Notes: generated by a model not told the origin, from the sequence alone. Numbered from the stretch's first letter, positions 1-19,580 are shown. The stretch is 64,000 nucleotides of DNA from Tubulanus polymorphus (GCF_964204645.1 NC_134033.1:14696155-14760154); one strand, 5' to 3'. Numbers and translations: made by a program.

Positions 1-714
1 GATTAACCGAAGTCAGGGTCGCGTGGGGCTTCGCCGTGCAAATTAGATGTTGTTTTTGCTTGCCTAATTGATACAATCGTTTGATGCTATTATCATAACG
101 TCTATTTGCCATATTATTCACTTTTTTCCCTATCTATAAATACAAGCGATTTTATCCCGTTCTTATTGACAACGCTTTTAAAAGCCTTTGGAAAAAGTAC
201 AGCGTTGAACTATTATTCTACTACAGGCGTTAGAGTGGTTGAAGTTTAAGCCATCGGTCGCATCAATCCAGGGTTCGTTTTGGTTTCGAATCCCGGTGGT
301 GGCAGAGTTTTCAAACGAGACGGCCTTGCGCTGCTTAACACCCGAAAAAGAAACCCCGAATATGCGAGCAAAATCCCGTATTCAGCCATAGATGTAAAGT
401 TCCTGAATAAAAGTGTATAATATTTGAGTAACATTTCGGCTAAAGACTATAACACGGATATTCCACGCTCTTACGCGGACTCTTGCATGGATATCGTCGG
501 ATATCATCTTGAAACCCGAAACTGACCTCAAGAATGCTAATGTCGGCCTAAAAGGGGGTCAAGGGCCAGGATGATAAATGAGTCTCTTAGATATCATAAC
601 ACTCTCAGAATTGAATTGAAATCTAGAAGATAACGCCCATAACATTGATTTACGAATTCATTTGTCTGTGATTCATCTCAAAATTGTTACTCGTTTTTTT
701 TCTATTTCCGGCAG
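1..714 (+). other. Shox intron, 3' part
   Basis: This is non-coding sequence between an unseen upstream Shox exon and the exon at 715. Apart from the tRNA-like candidate at 226-305, I see nothing. Confidence 0.6.
226..305 (+). repeat. tRNA-like (SINE head) sequence candidate
   Basis: A-box-like TTAGAGTGGTTGAAG starts near 230, and B-box-like GGTTTCGAATCCC is at 282-294. Spacing is about right for a tRNA-derived promoter, but I cannot fold a full cloverleaf. It lies in the Shox intron. Confidence 0.3.
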
Positions 715-772
715 GTCTGGTTTCAAAATCGAAGAGCTAAATGTAGGAAACAAGAAAGCCAAATGCAAAAAG
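715..772 (+). CDS. Shox: Shox exon: end of homeodomain helix 3
   Basis: The exon is 58 nt, bounded by a TTTCCGGCAG acceptor and a GTTTGT donor. It enters at phase 0 and leaves at phase 1. It codes for homeodomain positions from V47 onward, including W48, F49, Q50, N51 and R53, then the basic RAKCRKQE extension. The sequence left of it (1-714) is the 3' part of the preceding intron. Confidence 0.93.
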
Positions 773-3700
773 GTTTGTACAGCATATCACTCCAAACCTG
801 AAAGAAAGAATGATTTCTTTTCCATTTGAAAATATCATTGCATGATAAACCAAAATACAAGAGGCCTTTTTATGAACCAGCAAAATCGAAATAGATTAGC
901 TATTTAGATTATATAGCCGATTAGTGTCAATTAGCATAACCGGGTATGTTGGTTGATAAAAACGCCAGGTAGAAATTATTCAATTATGGCCTACTCAGCA
1001 GCGACTTCTACCGAGAACACCATATCGGTTGGATTAGATAATCGGCATACTTGCTCGCCGAGCGAGCATGCTGAGTATGCTAATCGATTATGATAACCAA
1101 TGTTCATAAAAATGACGGATTATGACATAATCCATGCTCATAAAAACGTTTTGCATACTCGAATATACTAATCGAGTGTTCATAAAAAGGCCTAAGGTTT
1201 CCGATATAGATGTTTTTACAATATAGTGTGATACTGACGCACACGACGCCTAGAGAAACTTTGAATCAAACATGTTGTTTCCCGAAATCGCGTTTCTCGT
1301 TCATCGTTCACGATACAAGGAAACCCTCGGAATCATGTATCGTGTTCCCGTCGGTTGCCGCGCGTTTGGCTGAAGTTTTACGACGCTTTCTCAAATTAAA
1401 GACATCATCGCTTTACCATCCATCCGTTCCGTTCCACGCGCGCGACGATAAGTCGATATATCGACTCGCAAATAAAGCAAAGCATAATTAATTAGCGCCC
1501 AGTAGGATCCGGGTTAATTGGGAGGCACGATCTTACATAGTTTAATCGGTTCTTTGAAAAAGTGAACGCGTCTTCGATTAACGAGATCAGTTCGACTGCA
1601 GCCATTAATCACTATACTCCATTCTACTGTCGATTCTATGTGTATGTAAAACTCATCGGGCTCCGGCGCTGTCCCCCGGGGACCGGCTGGCTAATTACAG
1701 CGATCAAAAACTTGATTAGCAGCAAATTGTCTCATTCTTCAGTTCTTTACTCCGGGAATGAGCTGTCGTATCGTTGTTGCAATCTACAACACTCCCCCAG
1801 TTCAGGTTTTAATTCGATTTTTGCCCGGTTCTGATCGGTGCTAATTGCGCGGCGAATTCGTCTGCTTAGGAACCGACCGCACGGAGATGATTTACCAGGC
1901 CAGGCAAATTTGATCGACGATTCTTAATTGAAGTAGAATAAGAAGTCGGTGGCGTTAAGTGTTTATATCAATAACCTAAGGCTAGTTTTCCACTGCACGT
2001 TTGCGGCTGTAGACGCTTGCCTCGAATCGGTCATTTTTAGCGATTTCGTCCCGCTCTTTTACTGCAATCATCCTGTAATGTAAGCTCACGAGAGGCGCAG
2101 TGGCCGAGTGTCTTAAGGCGCCGGTCACCGGTCTCGTCAATACGGGGTTCGAACCCTGGTTACGGGGTTTCATGGTCGAAGGTTCAGCTCTGGTCTTTCC
2201 TCATTTGGACGAAGGAAACATCGAAACCGCTCATAATGCCCTGCGTTGCGCTCAGATGGTTGAGAGAATTTCAGAAAATAAAAATGAAAAGCCCACGAAG
2301 TGCAATTTGGAATAGATTAATTCATTTCCGTAATTAATTCATTGCGTACACGAACACAGGGAAACCGTATTTACATTGTGCGAGTCTAGGCAACTGGGGG
2401 AAACGGTTTATTACGATGGCTTTGCCTAACGACAGCACATCGGGAAATACGCATTCTCAAATAGAACTGATCGACTGACAAAAGACACGATCAGACTATC
2501 CGTGCAACTTCGCTAACTTCCGTACGTGATCGGAATTATCTCAGAGAATAGATCAGCTTGTTCACCGCTGTGGTAGTGAGGATTGGAAATACTTCTCGGA
2601 AACCCGCGTTATTATCGCCTTATTCCACCTTTCTTAATTCAACTTCCCATATATCGACACAAACATTTCAGCGCGGTTTACAAACATACAAGGCTATAGC
2701 CTTGTATGTTTGTAAACCGCGTTTGTAAATTTGAAAATTGAAATGTTTTTAGCTAAGTTTTTAGAGTGATCAAATCAATACAGGATCTATTTCTAAAAGT
2801 TAAAGCCTTCCAGGGGCGGTTCTAGGACTTTCGTAGGGGGTAGGGTCCGGGGAAGTAAATAGGGACCATATGAAATGTTACTGTAAGGACGATGCAAGAT
2901 GCATAACGACGTAGCCTCCATCGACCGTGAGGGGGTACTCGACTATAGAAATGTTTTAAAAATTTGAAAAGAATTTGGTGAGATTTCCATGAAGTTGAAT
3001 TGATGAAATCCATGAAATTAATCATAAAATACACAATACCACAACCAAAATCACAATACCACAACCAAAATCACAATACCACAACCAAAATCACAATACC
3101 ACAACCAAAATCACAATACCACAACCAAAATCACAATACCACAACCAAAATCATAATACCATTGTGTATTCATCATTCTGCATGAGAAAATACCACTTCT
3201 GTTTGTTTTATGATCACCTTAATTGAAGAAATGTCACCTCGGATGTCTTTGGTAGACAGTAGGGACCTTCAAATTTAGGGGGTGGGGGATACGGACCCCT
3301 TGGACACCTTTAAATCCGGCCCTGCGTTCTTTAAGATAGGATACACACCCGTCCCGAAGCTCTATCAATTTTCTTTAGCGGAGATGAGCTTTTTTATATC
3401 TAGGTTATGATACCGAAGCTGGAACGGACTCCCCTAGCGCGACGGTCCATTGTTCCAGTCGGCAGTGGCTACCATTCTCATGGCTTTCATCCACTCAATA
3501 ATGATCCTACCACTTGAACAATCACATCTTAACCAAAGAGTGTTTGCTCACCGTTAGAACGGCCGTCTTTAATTAATTTAATTACCAACATCAATTAATC
3601 TAATACATCGACGTGCCGAACACTCTGGGGTGTTTGCTTCGTGAATTGGACCAATCAGGCTAATGAACGATGGGCTTAGACGAGGTCTGCAGCCGTGTGA

Positions 3701-4935
3701 CGGGATGAGCTTCAATGACGTATTTAACGATTGAATGAGTGTAACTGCGCTGCCGCTGAACGGCGTACTACACCGCGGTATATGAGCCAATGAACGGAAA
3801 CCGCGAACTAAGATTTCCACACGTCTCTGATCGGGCCAAGTGTGGCCCGTGTCAAACAGGCATGGGCCTATTTGGCACCGGTGTGAACGGTTGACCCGGT
3901 GGAAAACGTTTCTATGTTCGCGGCTGTAGTTGTTTTTGAACTAAGGGATTTGTAGGTGATACTTCGAATTTGGCTTTATCGTATGACATCGATGTTTTGG
4001 GGATATTTTTCTTAAAACTTTTGAACGCATACCTCAAATTAATCTTAATAGGATCAGAGTGAAACAATGCAGTCTGAATAAGACATCGTTTTTATATCCA
4101 TTTTACACAGTTTTGAAGCATTGCAAAAGTATTAAGTATTCTTTAACTCATTTGAATAGGAGAAAAGAGACTCCATTTTATAATTTAACTTATTTCTAAC
4201 GATATGCCTAACATTTGAAATCATATTTTCAATCCGGAAATTACTTGTCTCGATTGTCCATTCCATTTTTGATCCAGCCGTTGAGAATAAAACGGGCGTT
4301 ATCTAAAGGCTTGGTAAAACGGCGCCATTATCTTCGCGGGTTATCGAAAACTTAAACGCTTTATCTTTCACCTTAACTTTCAATAAATATTTCTTGAAAA
4401 ATGCTAACCACCACCTGAGGTAAATCACCCTCGTGTTCGGTTTAAGCGTCACCAAGCTATCCGAAACGATGCAACAGGCTTTACCTAACGCGCATCCGCA
4501 TTGTGATTGTTTATTCAACTATCATTATCAGAATTCAGCAGAGTTTATTCAATGCTAAAGATGATTTGTTTTCGTGTATTTTCAGGAATGATATTGGGAC
4601 CAACTTCCGGCGCACTCGAGTCGTGTAGAGTGGCGCCGTACGTCAATGTGAATGTACCGGCGATGCGCATGGCGTTCGACAGACTTCAAGCCGTGCACGC
4701 GCCTCATCTGAGCGCATGGGATCCCGCGCATCTACCACTCGTCCATCCGGCACCGTTTCTATTCTATCCACCACCCCACTACGCCATGCACCTGACGGCA
4801 GCGTTTACGGCAGCTGCAGCAGAGAACGCAGCTGCCGGTCTGACGGCGGGTATTACGTCGGTTACCAAAAATTCGAGCATCGCTGATCTGAGACTGAAAG
4901 CTAAAAAGCACGCGGCTACGATCAGATTCCCTTGA
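715..4935 (+). CDS. Shox: Shox-type paired-class homeobox protein, 3' part of gene (exons 715-772 and 4586-4935)
   Basis: This is the C-terminal part of a short-stature-homeobox-type transcription factor, a nuclear DNA-binding protein. The first exon in the window follows an acceptor CAG and reads VWFQNRRAKCRKQESQMQK. That is the end of recognition helix 3 of a Q50 homeodomain, with the intron at the usual ARVQ/VWFQ position. RAKCRKQE rather than RAKWRK is typical of Shox. The exon ends in phase 1 and joins the terminal exon at 4586, which starts GMILGPTSGALE, then ESCRVAPYVN (compare DACRVAPYVN in vertebrate SHOX), then a His/Pro/Ala-rich stretch. It ends in an OAR domain, KNSSIADLRLKAKKHAATI, a few residues before the TGA at 4933-4935. 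The rest of the homeodomain and the N terminus lie left of the window. Identity is based on remembered SHOX sequence; confidence in Shox rather than another OAR class is high. Confidence 0.92.
862..1193. mobile_element. MITE-like element with 16-bp perfect terminal inverted repeats
   Basis: AGGCCTTTTTATGAAC at 862-877 matches GTTCATAAAAAGGCCT at 1178-1193 perfectly in inverted orientation. The 332-bp interior is AT-rich and non-coding and has further internal inverted pieces (AATCGATTATG, ATGACGGATTATGACATAAT). No target-site duplication is certain. It sits in the large Shox intron. Confidence 0.65.
2094..2165 (+). pseudogene. tRNA-Leu-like pseudogene or SINE head
   Basis: The sequence TGGCCGAGTGTCTTAAGGCG has the D-arm/A-box pattern of a tRNA-Leu, and GGTTCGAACCC at 2146-2156 is an intact B box. 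The anticodon arm is reduced to CCGG-TCA-CCGG, with no 7-base loop. The acceptor ends do not pair. It cannot be a working tRNA and is a pseudogene or a tRNA-derived SINE fragment. Confidence 0.6.
2672..2721. repeat. 50-bp perfect palindrome
   Basis: Each half is 25 nt, centred at 2696/2697 (GCTA|TAGC), and matches perfectly in inverted orientation. Beyond it, AAACATTTCA on the left and TGAAATGTTT on the right also pair, so a longer hairpin with an interruption is possible. It is inside the Shox intron. Confidence 0.95.
2811..3324. mobile_element. Non-autonomous, possibly hAT-like element with CAGGG(G/C)CGG ends
   Basis: The left end CAGGGGCGGTTCTAGG and the right end ATCCGGCCCTG are inverted and similar. 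The element has no transposase. It contains the 20-bp tandem array at 3033-3160. Similar ends occur at 18550 and 61906-62193. No certain target-site duplication was found. Confidence 0.5.
3033..3160. repeat. 20-bp tandem repeat, about 6 copies
   Basis: The unit ACAATACCACAACCAAAATC is repeated head to tail with almost no variation. It lies within the element at 2811-3324. Confidence 0.95.
4586..4935 (+). CDS. Shox: Shox terminal coding exon with OAR domain
   Basis: The acceptor is TTTTCAG at 4579-4585. It enters at phase 1 and reads to the TGA at 4933-4935. The upstream in-frame ATG at 4507 lies in the intron and is not the start. Content in order: CRVAPYVNVNVPAMRM, a proline/histidine-rich stretch with FLFYPPPHYAMHL, an alanine run (AAFTAAAAENAAAG), and the OAR box SSIADLRLKAKKHA. 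The OAR domain modulates activation and DNA binding in paired-class proteins. Confidence 0.93.
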
Positions 4936-5711
4936 CTCGTGTTATTTACGTTTCGTATTGCGAAAACTAACCCGCTTTTTGTCGGTGTCAAAACGACCAG
5001 TTCAAAGGATCGATGAACTTTAGTCTCAGACTCGTTCCGTTATCACCGGGATAACTTCAGATGTTCTTTTCACTATTCCTGCATTATCACAGGGACACGT
5101 ACGATCCTCTCCTGAAGGTGAGCTCGAATTGTAGAGGTTTCGGAAATCGTGTGAGATTCGGGTTCCCTCCCTCCTGTTTGGCTCGGCGGGGGTATAGTTA
5201 AGTCAATCTAGGTGCTGCGCGTGGAGTCGTAGTCAGTGCGGGAGACTCGCCAAATAATATCGTCATTTATAAATTTCGGGTATCCTGTTATTGTATTTGA
5301 CGGCAATATGGCGTCGTTTTCAACGTGATAAAAAGTTCATGGCTGCAACTTGTCGATAGCCGAAGTCTTAATATAATTATCGAGACCATTCCCCGGCCGA
5401 CCGACGAGCACGAAGAGATATGGCGCAATTCGGTTTCGAACGTAAAAGTTAAAAAAAGTTTCCGTGACCATGAATGCAAAAATGTGGCTCTGGACAACGG
5501 CAGCACCGACAGTCAAAATCCCGAGGAGGTCGAACCATGGACTATTTTAAAGGAAAGATTCGCCTATGTGATGGAAATTTAACGGTTGAAGGTTTAAAGT
5601 GACACGCATTATCTTTAACCCGTTAAAATCTGAGCACCGTATGGATCAGTATTCGTATTGTATCTTATTCGAATTCTTGTAAATAATGGAGTAAATAAGT
5701 CTTAAAAATGA

Positions 5712-5717
5712 AATAAA
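5712..5717 (+). terminator. Poly(A) signal of Shox (AATAAA)
   Basis: AATAAA lies about 775 nt after the Shox stop codon. It is the first canonical signal I see after the stop, so the 3' UTR probably runs to about 5735. Inferred from position only. Confidence 0.55.
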
Positions 5718-5924
5718 GTATTGATATTATAACAAGCTGCGTGTCTGTAAGATTCTTAGTATTTATTACACATTACGATTCTCCAAATGACGGTTAGATA
5801 TTAACACATTATAGAAGGCGTGCTGTTATTGATAATTGTTGCTAGACATTATAAAATTTACTAGACATTAGGTGCCCTATGTACGACCACGCGAAGTTTG
5901 TCTCGGAACAACTGTTCACAAATG

Positions 5925-6165
5925 AGCCCGTGCCTTTTTGGGCCGACCAAATAGGTCGGACTAGGCCGGAACCAAATTTTTTGCACGGGTCAAGTCGTTG
6001 CATGTGAATGGGTTCCGGAACTGTGGCTTCGGAAGTGACTTATTTCGCTTTGTTTAAGCATCGTTTAGTACCGAGTGAGTGGATTACGTGTGAACGCGCT
6101 CTCTGATTAGGCACCGGCCAAATTTGACTCGGCCCTGATCCGTGCCAAATCGTCTCCGTGTGATC
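5925..6165. repeat. Interspersed repeat, family shared with 10235-10490
   Basis: Shared landmarks in the same order: an xAAATCGTTGCxT-type segment, GTTTAAGxATCG, GAGTGGxTTACGTG, GAxCGCGCTCTCT, and a GGCAC(G)GGCCAAATTxGACTCGG(G)CC-type end. A shorter related piece lies at about 3835-3895. Confidence 0.6.
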
Positions 6166-7302
6166 GTATTGGGTATTAATTAGGCATTGTGAAAGATGAA
6201 TCCGTTCCGCTCGGGCCTAACAGGTCTTCTCTAGCCTTCGAAAATTATTCCATAGCAAAATGGATGAACTTAACACAGCCATCACCGAGAGCCAAATTGA
6301 TTCCCGTTGCGGGTCGATTACACCAGATGGCGACTACGATCTATACGTCAAATCCATTCACCGCCCCATTAAAAGAGAACATTGAACATTGTTTGCGATG
6401 TCGTTTCCAACATCAGAACGAACATAAAGCTTAACAACGTTTTAGGCAGGAATAAACAAGGAAACAAAACAACAAAAAGTAAAATACGCAAGCGATCGCA
6501 AACATGAAGTAAAAACTCCTCAATCCTGAAATACGAAATCATGATTTAAACTTAGGAATTCGAAATGATTTAGCAACATTTCAAGTATGAATCTAAGGTA
6601 TTGGAAAATGATAGATCATAGCAGAAATAAGAGTATAGAAAATACGTGTTTAATCTGTAATTCCCTACATCTAAACTCCATATCTGTGCATCCCGTATCT
6701 AACTTCGTTTTCTTATTTCGAAAGCGAAAATATTTCAAAACAGATCATTTTCATCCCACCACATCACACATAAGCATTGCACTTGCGTGGGTTACAATGG
6801 GTTGGTCATCAACATCCTGTTATGTACACCTCAACGCCGTCCATTCGAAATTACGAATGATTCTAATTTTCATGAAGCCATGGCAAATTGACAACAAAAC
6901 ACAATTTATTTTGAGACGAATATATTCAAACAACACGATCGATTTCACTGATTCATTCAGCCTCATCAATTCTAATTCTGGGGTGCTGCTAACGCGAAAA
7001 GAAGCTGTCTGTGCGGCCCAAGCAAAGCCTTAAGGCCGCTGTCGCAAGCACCCAGTAAGACACTCTCATATCTAGATAATTTGCGGTTCTTTCTACAGGA
7101 TTCAATCAATCTATTAGTCAACACACGGGACAAACAACGCAGAGGACTTGTATACATCATTATCATCTAAACTGAAAGAATAGACTAATTTAAAATCACA
7201 AATTTCGGACTATTTACACGAAGGAAGTCAGTGACCAAAAGTGGACAATATATGATCTTAAGGGTTACTTCGAAATCTCCGCCATTTTACTTATACACAT
7301 CA

Positions 7303-7430
7303 GGCCCGGTTTTATATACTGGTTTTATCTATAACCCCGGGGCTAACTCAATTCATTATCAATTGCGTCAGCCCCCGGGTTAAAGGTAATACCGGTCTAT
7401 TAAACCGCGCTGAGAAAATTAACCCCAATC
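7303..7430. mobile_element. Palindromic MITE-like element
   Basis: GGCCCGGTTTTATATACTGG and AACCCCGGGGCTAACTC on the left pair with GTCAGCCCCCGGGTTAA and ACCGGTCTATTAAACC on the right. The spacer CAATTCATTATCAATTG resembles that of the palindromic family at 7549 and 9957. Confidence 0.55.
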
Positions 7431-7548
7431 AGTCGAAATTTTCAATCATGTACTTCGATTAGAAAATAAATCATGTAAATCGTACAAACGACCATCTTAC
7501 TATTATATCTGTACTAATCGAGTTCCGATTTCAAAATCTAACCCTCTG

Positions 7549-7655
7549 CACCCGGTTCCACAGTGTGGGTTAAACTTAACTATGAGTTGAAATCAGTTCA
7601 TTTTCAATGAGTTAACCCAGAGTCAAAACGTAACTCACAACTGCGGAACTGGGAC
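7549..7655. mobile_element. Palindromic MITE, family P copy 1
   Basis: The element is about 107 bp. It starts CCCGGTTCCACAGTGTGGGT and ends AACTCACAACTGCGGAACTG, so the ends pair in inverted orientation around a centre reading GTTCATTTTCAATGAGTT. Two more copies are at 9957-10071 and 47668-47780. Confidence 0.75.
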
Positions 7656-9956
7656 CTGATGGCGTTCCTGGCAGGCGTGGCTGGTGGGTTTGTAAGGTAC
7701 AACAAATCGAATCAACCAACGAATAAATAAGAAGTGTAATCCCTATTTTAAGATCGAACTCATCTCATCGCCCCTGCTTCGTTGCGCAAGGGAGGGAGCG
7801 CCGGAGTCTACTCCACGTCGCTGCTGCAACCAATAAACAGCGCTTACGGGGGAAGAACGACTTCAAAACGGCCAATTAACAGCGCTCAACTGGGTAATAA
7901 GGAATATAAAATACGCTCAGTGAGAGCTGTTTATCAAATATGATATCTCACTCTCCTGCGCCAAACAGGTACGAAATAAACAGACTGACCACATAATTAT
8001 TAGCTGGGTCAACATCGAACCGTCGACATCCGAAACATAGAAATACCGAACGACGAATCGAAAAGAAAACAACAGAAAACGCTTAAGAAGTAAGTAAGTT
8101 TTATTCACGCTATAATCTATTGACGCTATAGATTTTCTTATCGATATCTTTAGTTTTTCAATTTTTCAGTATTTAAGCTTTTTAACATTAGTTCAGTGCT
8201 ATCTTAAAGATTGTTGAATTTATCTCTTTATTTCGTCGAAGCAATGAAAATAGATTCTGTTTAATAATTTTTTTTTTTTTCTATAATTAAACACTAGTTA
8301 GTGTAAATAATGAAAGAAAATATCATCATTCTACTTCGTTGAATTTGACTGTCATGATTTGCAGGATGAAAAACCGGTATTTTGATTTTAGTTTCGTATT
8401 CGAAATGAATCGGCGTTTTCCGTTATCGATGGTCAATTTGAAAAACAAATACTTTACCTAATTTGCATATTCATAACATACATCGAAATTGAATTGTCAA
8501 TGTCCTAAGACAATGTTCCTCACTAATTTGAACCGGACAATAGAGCGTTTTAAAATGTTCAATGCGATTAGATATGGTGATATTATTCGCCACAGTGACG
8601 AAAAAGTGGGATCTTGTTTTCACCAGAACTTAGATGCATCAAAACTAACATGAAATTTCACCTCAAATATTTTGATAACGAACAAATCTAAGCACTTTCT
8701 CGGATAAAAATAACAACTCACTATTTCATTAAACACGGGTTAATGCACAAAGCTGTCTTTTAGAAATATAGGTGTTATAGGTCAAGATTAATGTACATTT
8801 TAAACAGCACAAATACCACTTCAATCGAATTATCAGGTTGGACCAAGAGTAGATCCCGATTCTTTTACTACAACTGACTTTTTGAAGAACACTTTCAAAA
8901 TTTTACTGTACAAAGTGAAATTTGTTTCAGAAGAGGGCCAATCAATACATAGATATTCTTGCACCTGGCCCCAAGACCCACTGTATCTGTGCTTGGTGCA
9001 TCCGACCTGTGATTCTGCAGCGCTTACGGAGACATTTGAGAGTTGGGTATAGATAGCTTGGATGTTGGTTCCATCAGGATATAACCTGTTTGGGGACGAG
9101 GAGCCGCGTTTTGAAGAAAGCGTCGCCGGCAAATATTTACCCCCGAGACGCCGAGCCAACACGCCAACTTCCGCCGCATCGGTATAAACGCGTCGGCGAT
9201 GCTGAAATTATCCGAATCACTCAAATCAATTAATAGTCAATTTACTTTTCATAATTAGCAATACACATCAGGTTAGAAGATCAAATACGATGCATAAGTG
9301 ATGATGATCAGTTAGAGATATCGAGTCTCGCGCATCATGCCACTTTCTCTGTATATAAATCAAATTTGAATTATTAATTCTATTCATCTTGTATACAGTT
9401 ATAATCTCTAACTCGTCTACTTTTAATTAATTAATTGGCAATATCAATTGATCGCAGGTGCGCTATAGCGGCTTATAAACCTATTTGAAATTATGCAATT
9501 ATCGTAGCAGAAAGGCGTCGATGTTTGTCACGATACATTCGCGGATTTTGCCCCTATTCGGCCGGCGATGTATCAAACATACCCGTAATCGTTCTCGACG
9601 CCACCCGCCGAAATCGTACTCCATTTATTATCGTCTTTTCAACCGTGGACTCTAAACGATTAGGGTTTTGGTTTAAGAGTCCATGATTTAACCGAATTTG
9701 CGAGCGTCTCATCGGAATCGGGTGGTAAAAATCAGCATAGATGCGGCGGTCTTCAAAATGGAATATAGCGTGAGCGCAATGATGTTTCAATCATTTAAAT
9801 TGATAATTCACATCTCATCCCACATAAACGTTACTCATCATTAGTTACTGATGTAAAATACTCAAGTCAATACATAATAGAGGTAAACAAAGCGATGTGT
9901 ATAAAATAAAGACTATTCGACACTGAACACAGATTTTACTATTGTCACAGAAACAG

Positions 9957-10071
9957 GACCCGGTTCTATAGTTGTGAGTTAGATTTAACTCTGAGTTAAG
10001 ATTAGTTCATTTTCGATGAGTCAGCTTTGAGTCAAATCTTAACTCGGAACTCTGGATCGAACTGGGTCAGA
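9957..10071. mobile_element. Palindromic MITE, family P copy 2
   Basis: It starts CCCGGTTCTATAGTTGTGAG and ends in a CGGAACTCTGGATCGAACTG-type arm. The centre is GTTCATTTTCGATGAGTC. It belongs to the same family as 7549-7655 but is more diverged. Confidence 0.7.
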
Positions 10072-10234
10072 ATAACACATAGAGAACATTTTAACGGTTC
10101 TAACTTGCTTTTTGAGATGGACATAAAACATGGCCCAGCGATGTTGATACATGAAACATGAGCGCGCCATCTTCGGAGAAAATTCAACCAAAATGATAAT
10201 AGATATTGATATTATAGAAGACTTCGCTCATGTC

Positions 10235-10490
10235 GGGTATTTTGGGACCGACTTGAGTGATCTGATCACAAAGATATTTAATAAAACGAGTTAATCAAGG
10301 AGGGACCAGACCCGTACCAAATCTTAGCACGGATCAAATCATTGCGTTTGAATTGCTACTGGTTCAGAAAGTGACACACTTCACTTAAGTTTTGTTTAAG
10401 TATCGAATGAGTGGTTTACGTGCGAGCGCGCTCTCTCTAATTTGGCACGGGCCAAATTCGACTCGGGCCTGTGATCCGTACCCGCTGCTA
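10235..10490. repeat. Interspersed repeat, second copy of the family at 5925-6165
   Basis: This copy carries TTGGCACGGGCCAAATTC and ACTCGGGCC near its right end, and ATCGAATGAGTGGTTTACGTG before it, matching the copy at 5925-6165. There is no coding potential. It lies just upstream of the first coding exon of the al/Arx-like gene. Confidence 0.6.
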
Positions 10491-10840
10491 TACACAGTGT
10501 TACCGTTAAACATGCGTGACAGCAGAAATTTCACATGCGATCAGGGCGTGTCACATTCGCGCTATCATTGAATTGAATCCAATCATCGCCTCCACAAAAC
10601 TATCATCTCGTTTAGTTACAACTTGTTAATTAGTTTTTCCAAACATATTTATTAGTTCGCCGCGAGCCGAAATGTATATTATCATACCGCTAATGGTACT
10701 AATATCGGTTTCTATTAACGCTCGCGATGGACACACAGTTACATAGTCGTGCCGTTCTTCACAGAGACAGCACCACAACTTGGCAGCTTCGGAGGAGATA
10801 TTATCATAAGAACAATCGTTTTTATTTCAGAAGTTGAAAC

Positions 10841-18476
<7,636 letters not shown>

Positions 18477-18549
18477 CTCTGTCAGCCGCTGTGCGATCGA
18501 TTACGCCAAGTTTCCGAAGAACAAACACAACAGGAGACCGGATCCGAAC

Positions 18550-18640
18550 CAGGGGCGGATTTAGAGGAACTTATCCTACTCTGATGCCAAAAAAGGCAAT
18601 ATAAGGTATATTCCTGTCCCGCACTAAGGGGCTAGTTGTG
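18550..18640. repeat. Left-end fragment of a CAGGGGCGGAT-type element
   Basis: CAGGGGCGGATTTAGAGG resembles the ends of the elements at 2811 and 61906. No matching right end was found nearby, so only one end can be supported. It is in the 3' UTR region of the al/Arx-like gene. Confidence 0.35.
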
Positions 18641-19580
18641 AGGAACTTTCAAGTCTTAAGAGGGGACTTCGATGTTGGATAAAGGCAATATAAAGCATAC
18701 TCCCACACTGGAATTCATCAATTTCCTCTGATGACAAAATGGAAAAATGACGCTCAAATGTATGTACCTTGCAAGTCTCACAAGTTTCCTGGATCCGCAA
18801 TGTACAATGTTGAATCCATGTATTCAAGACAGTAAATCTATATCCCCTTAAATGTATCATTTTTTAATGTTAAGTTGTTTTGTCCACAACAAGTGCTTCA
18901 TGACGTAACCGCTTAATGTGTTCGAAAACGTATTTGAATCCTTGATTACAAACGCTAGCAATATCTAAATTCCTGGTTGGTCGTCAATTCTAAGTTATTT
19001 TGCCCACAAGTGTTTGACGATGTAACAATATTGTGTTTGAGAGTGTATTCAAATCCGTAATTGTTACACGCTAGCGCTATAAACCCAGTTCTGCATACAG
19101 TAAAGCTAATTTGAAAAAAAGATTACCTGGTTTGTCGTCAATAGTGGTAATGTTGTACGATCAGAACGTTTTGTACACCCTGTGTTTATTAGATCACGTA
19201 AGAAAAATTCTATTTGTAAAAGTGACACGTATTGTTAAAAGCAAACTCCATGAAATCTTGTATATATGTTATAATGATGTATACTAGAAATATATCTAAT
19301 GTATCGATTAAATTATGTTTTCAAAATGTCGTAAACTTTCTGTTGTTCCTTTGATTCGATTTGGTAGATATAGAATAACTCCTGGCGAGCGACGATCCAG
19401 AGAGATTCACACCGGGCGGAAATGGCTCCGTCTAACGACTATCTCCGTCTCGGAGACAAGATGCGACTCGGTGTCACCTGACACAGCCATGCGCAGTTAA
19501 CGGAAATTGGCAGTATGAATGCACTGGTAGCGCGGCTTGTGCGCGCACGGAGGATGACTTTCAATTTATGAATATAATGC

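Larger units (their letters stand above)
773..4585 (+). other. Shox last intron
   Basis: The intron is 3.8 kb, between phase-1 exon ends. It contains the MITE at 862, a tRNA-Leu pseudogene at 2094, the 50-bp palindrome at 2672, the element at 2811 with its tandem array, and a short repeat-like segment near 3835. No other coding exon was recognised. Confidence 0.7.
5736..10830. other. Intergenic region between Shox and the al/Arx-like gene, upstream non-coding
   Basis: Small repeats (5925, 7303, 7549, 9957, 10235) dominate. A GC-richer patch near 9050-9200 has no supportable ORF. The promoter and non-coding first exon of the al/Arx-like gene should lie here, but I could not place them. Confidence 0.5.

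Noticed and set aside
6587-7033. 148-codon + strand ORF
   Set aside because: Its composition looks random, and no domain or neighbouring exon supports it.
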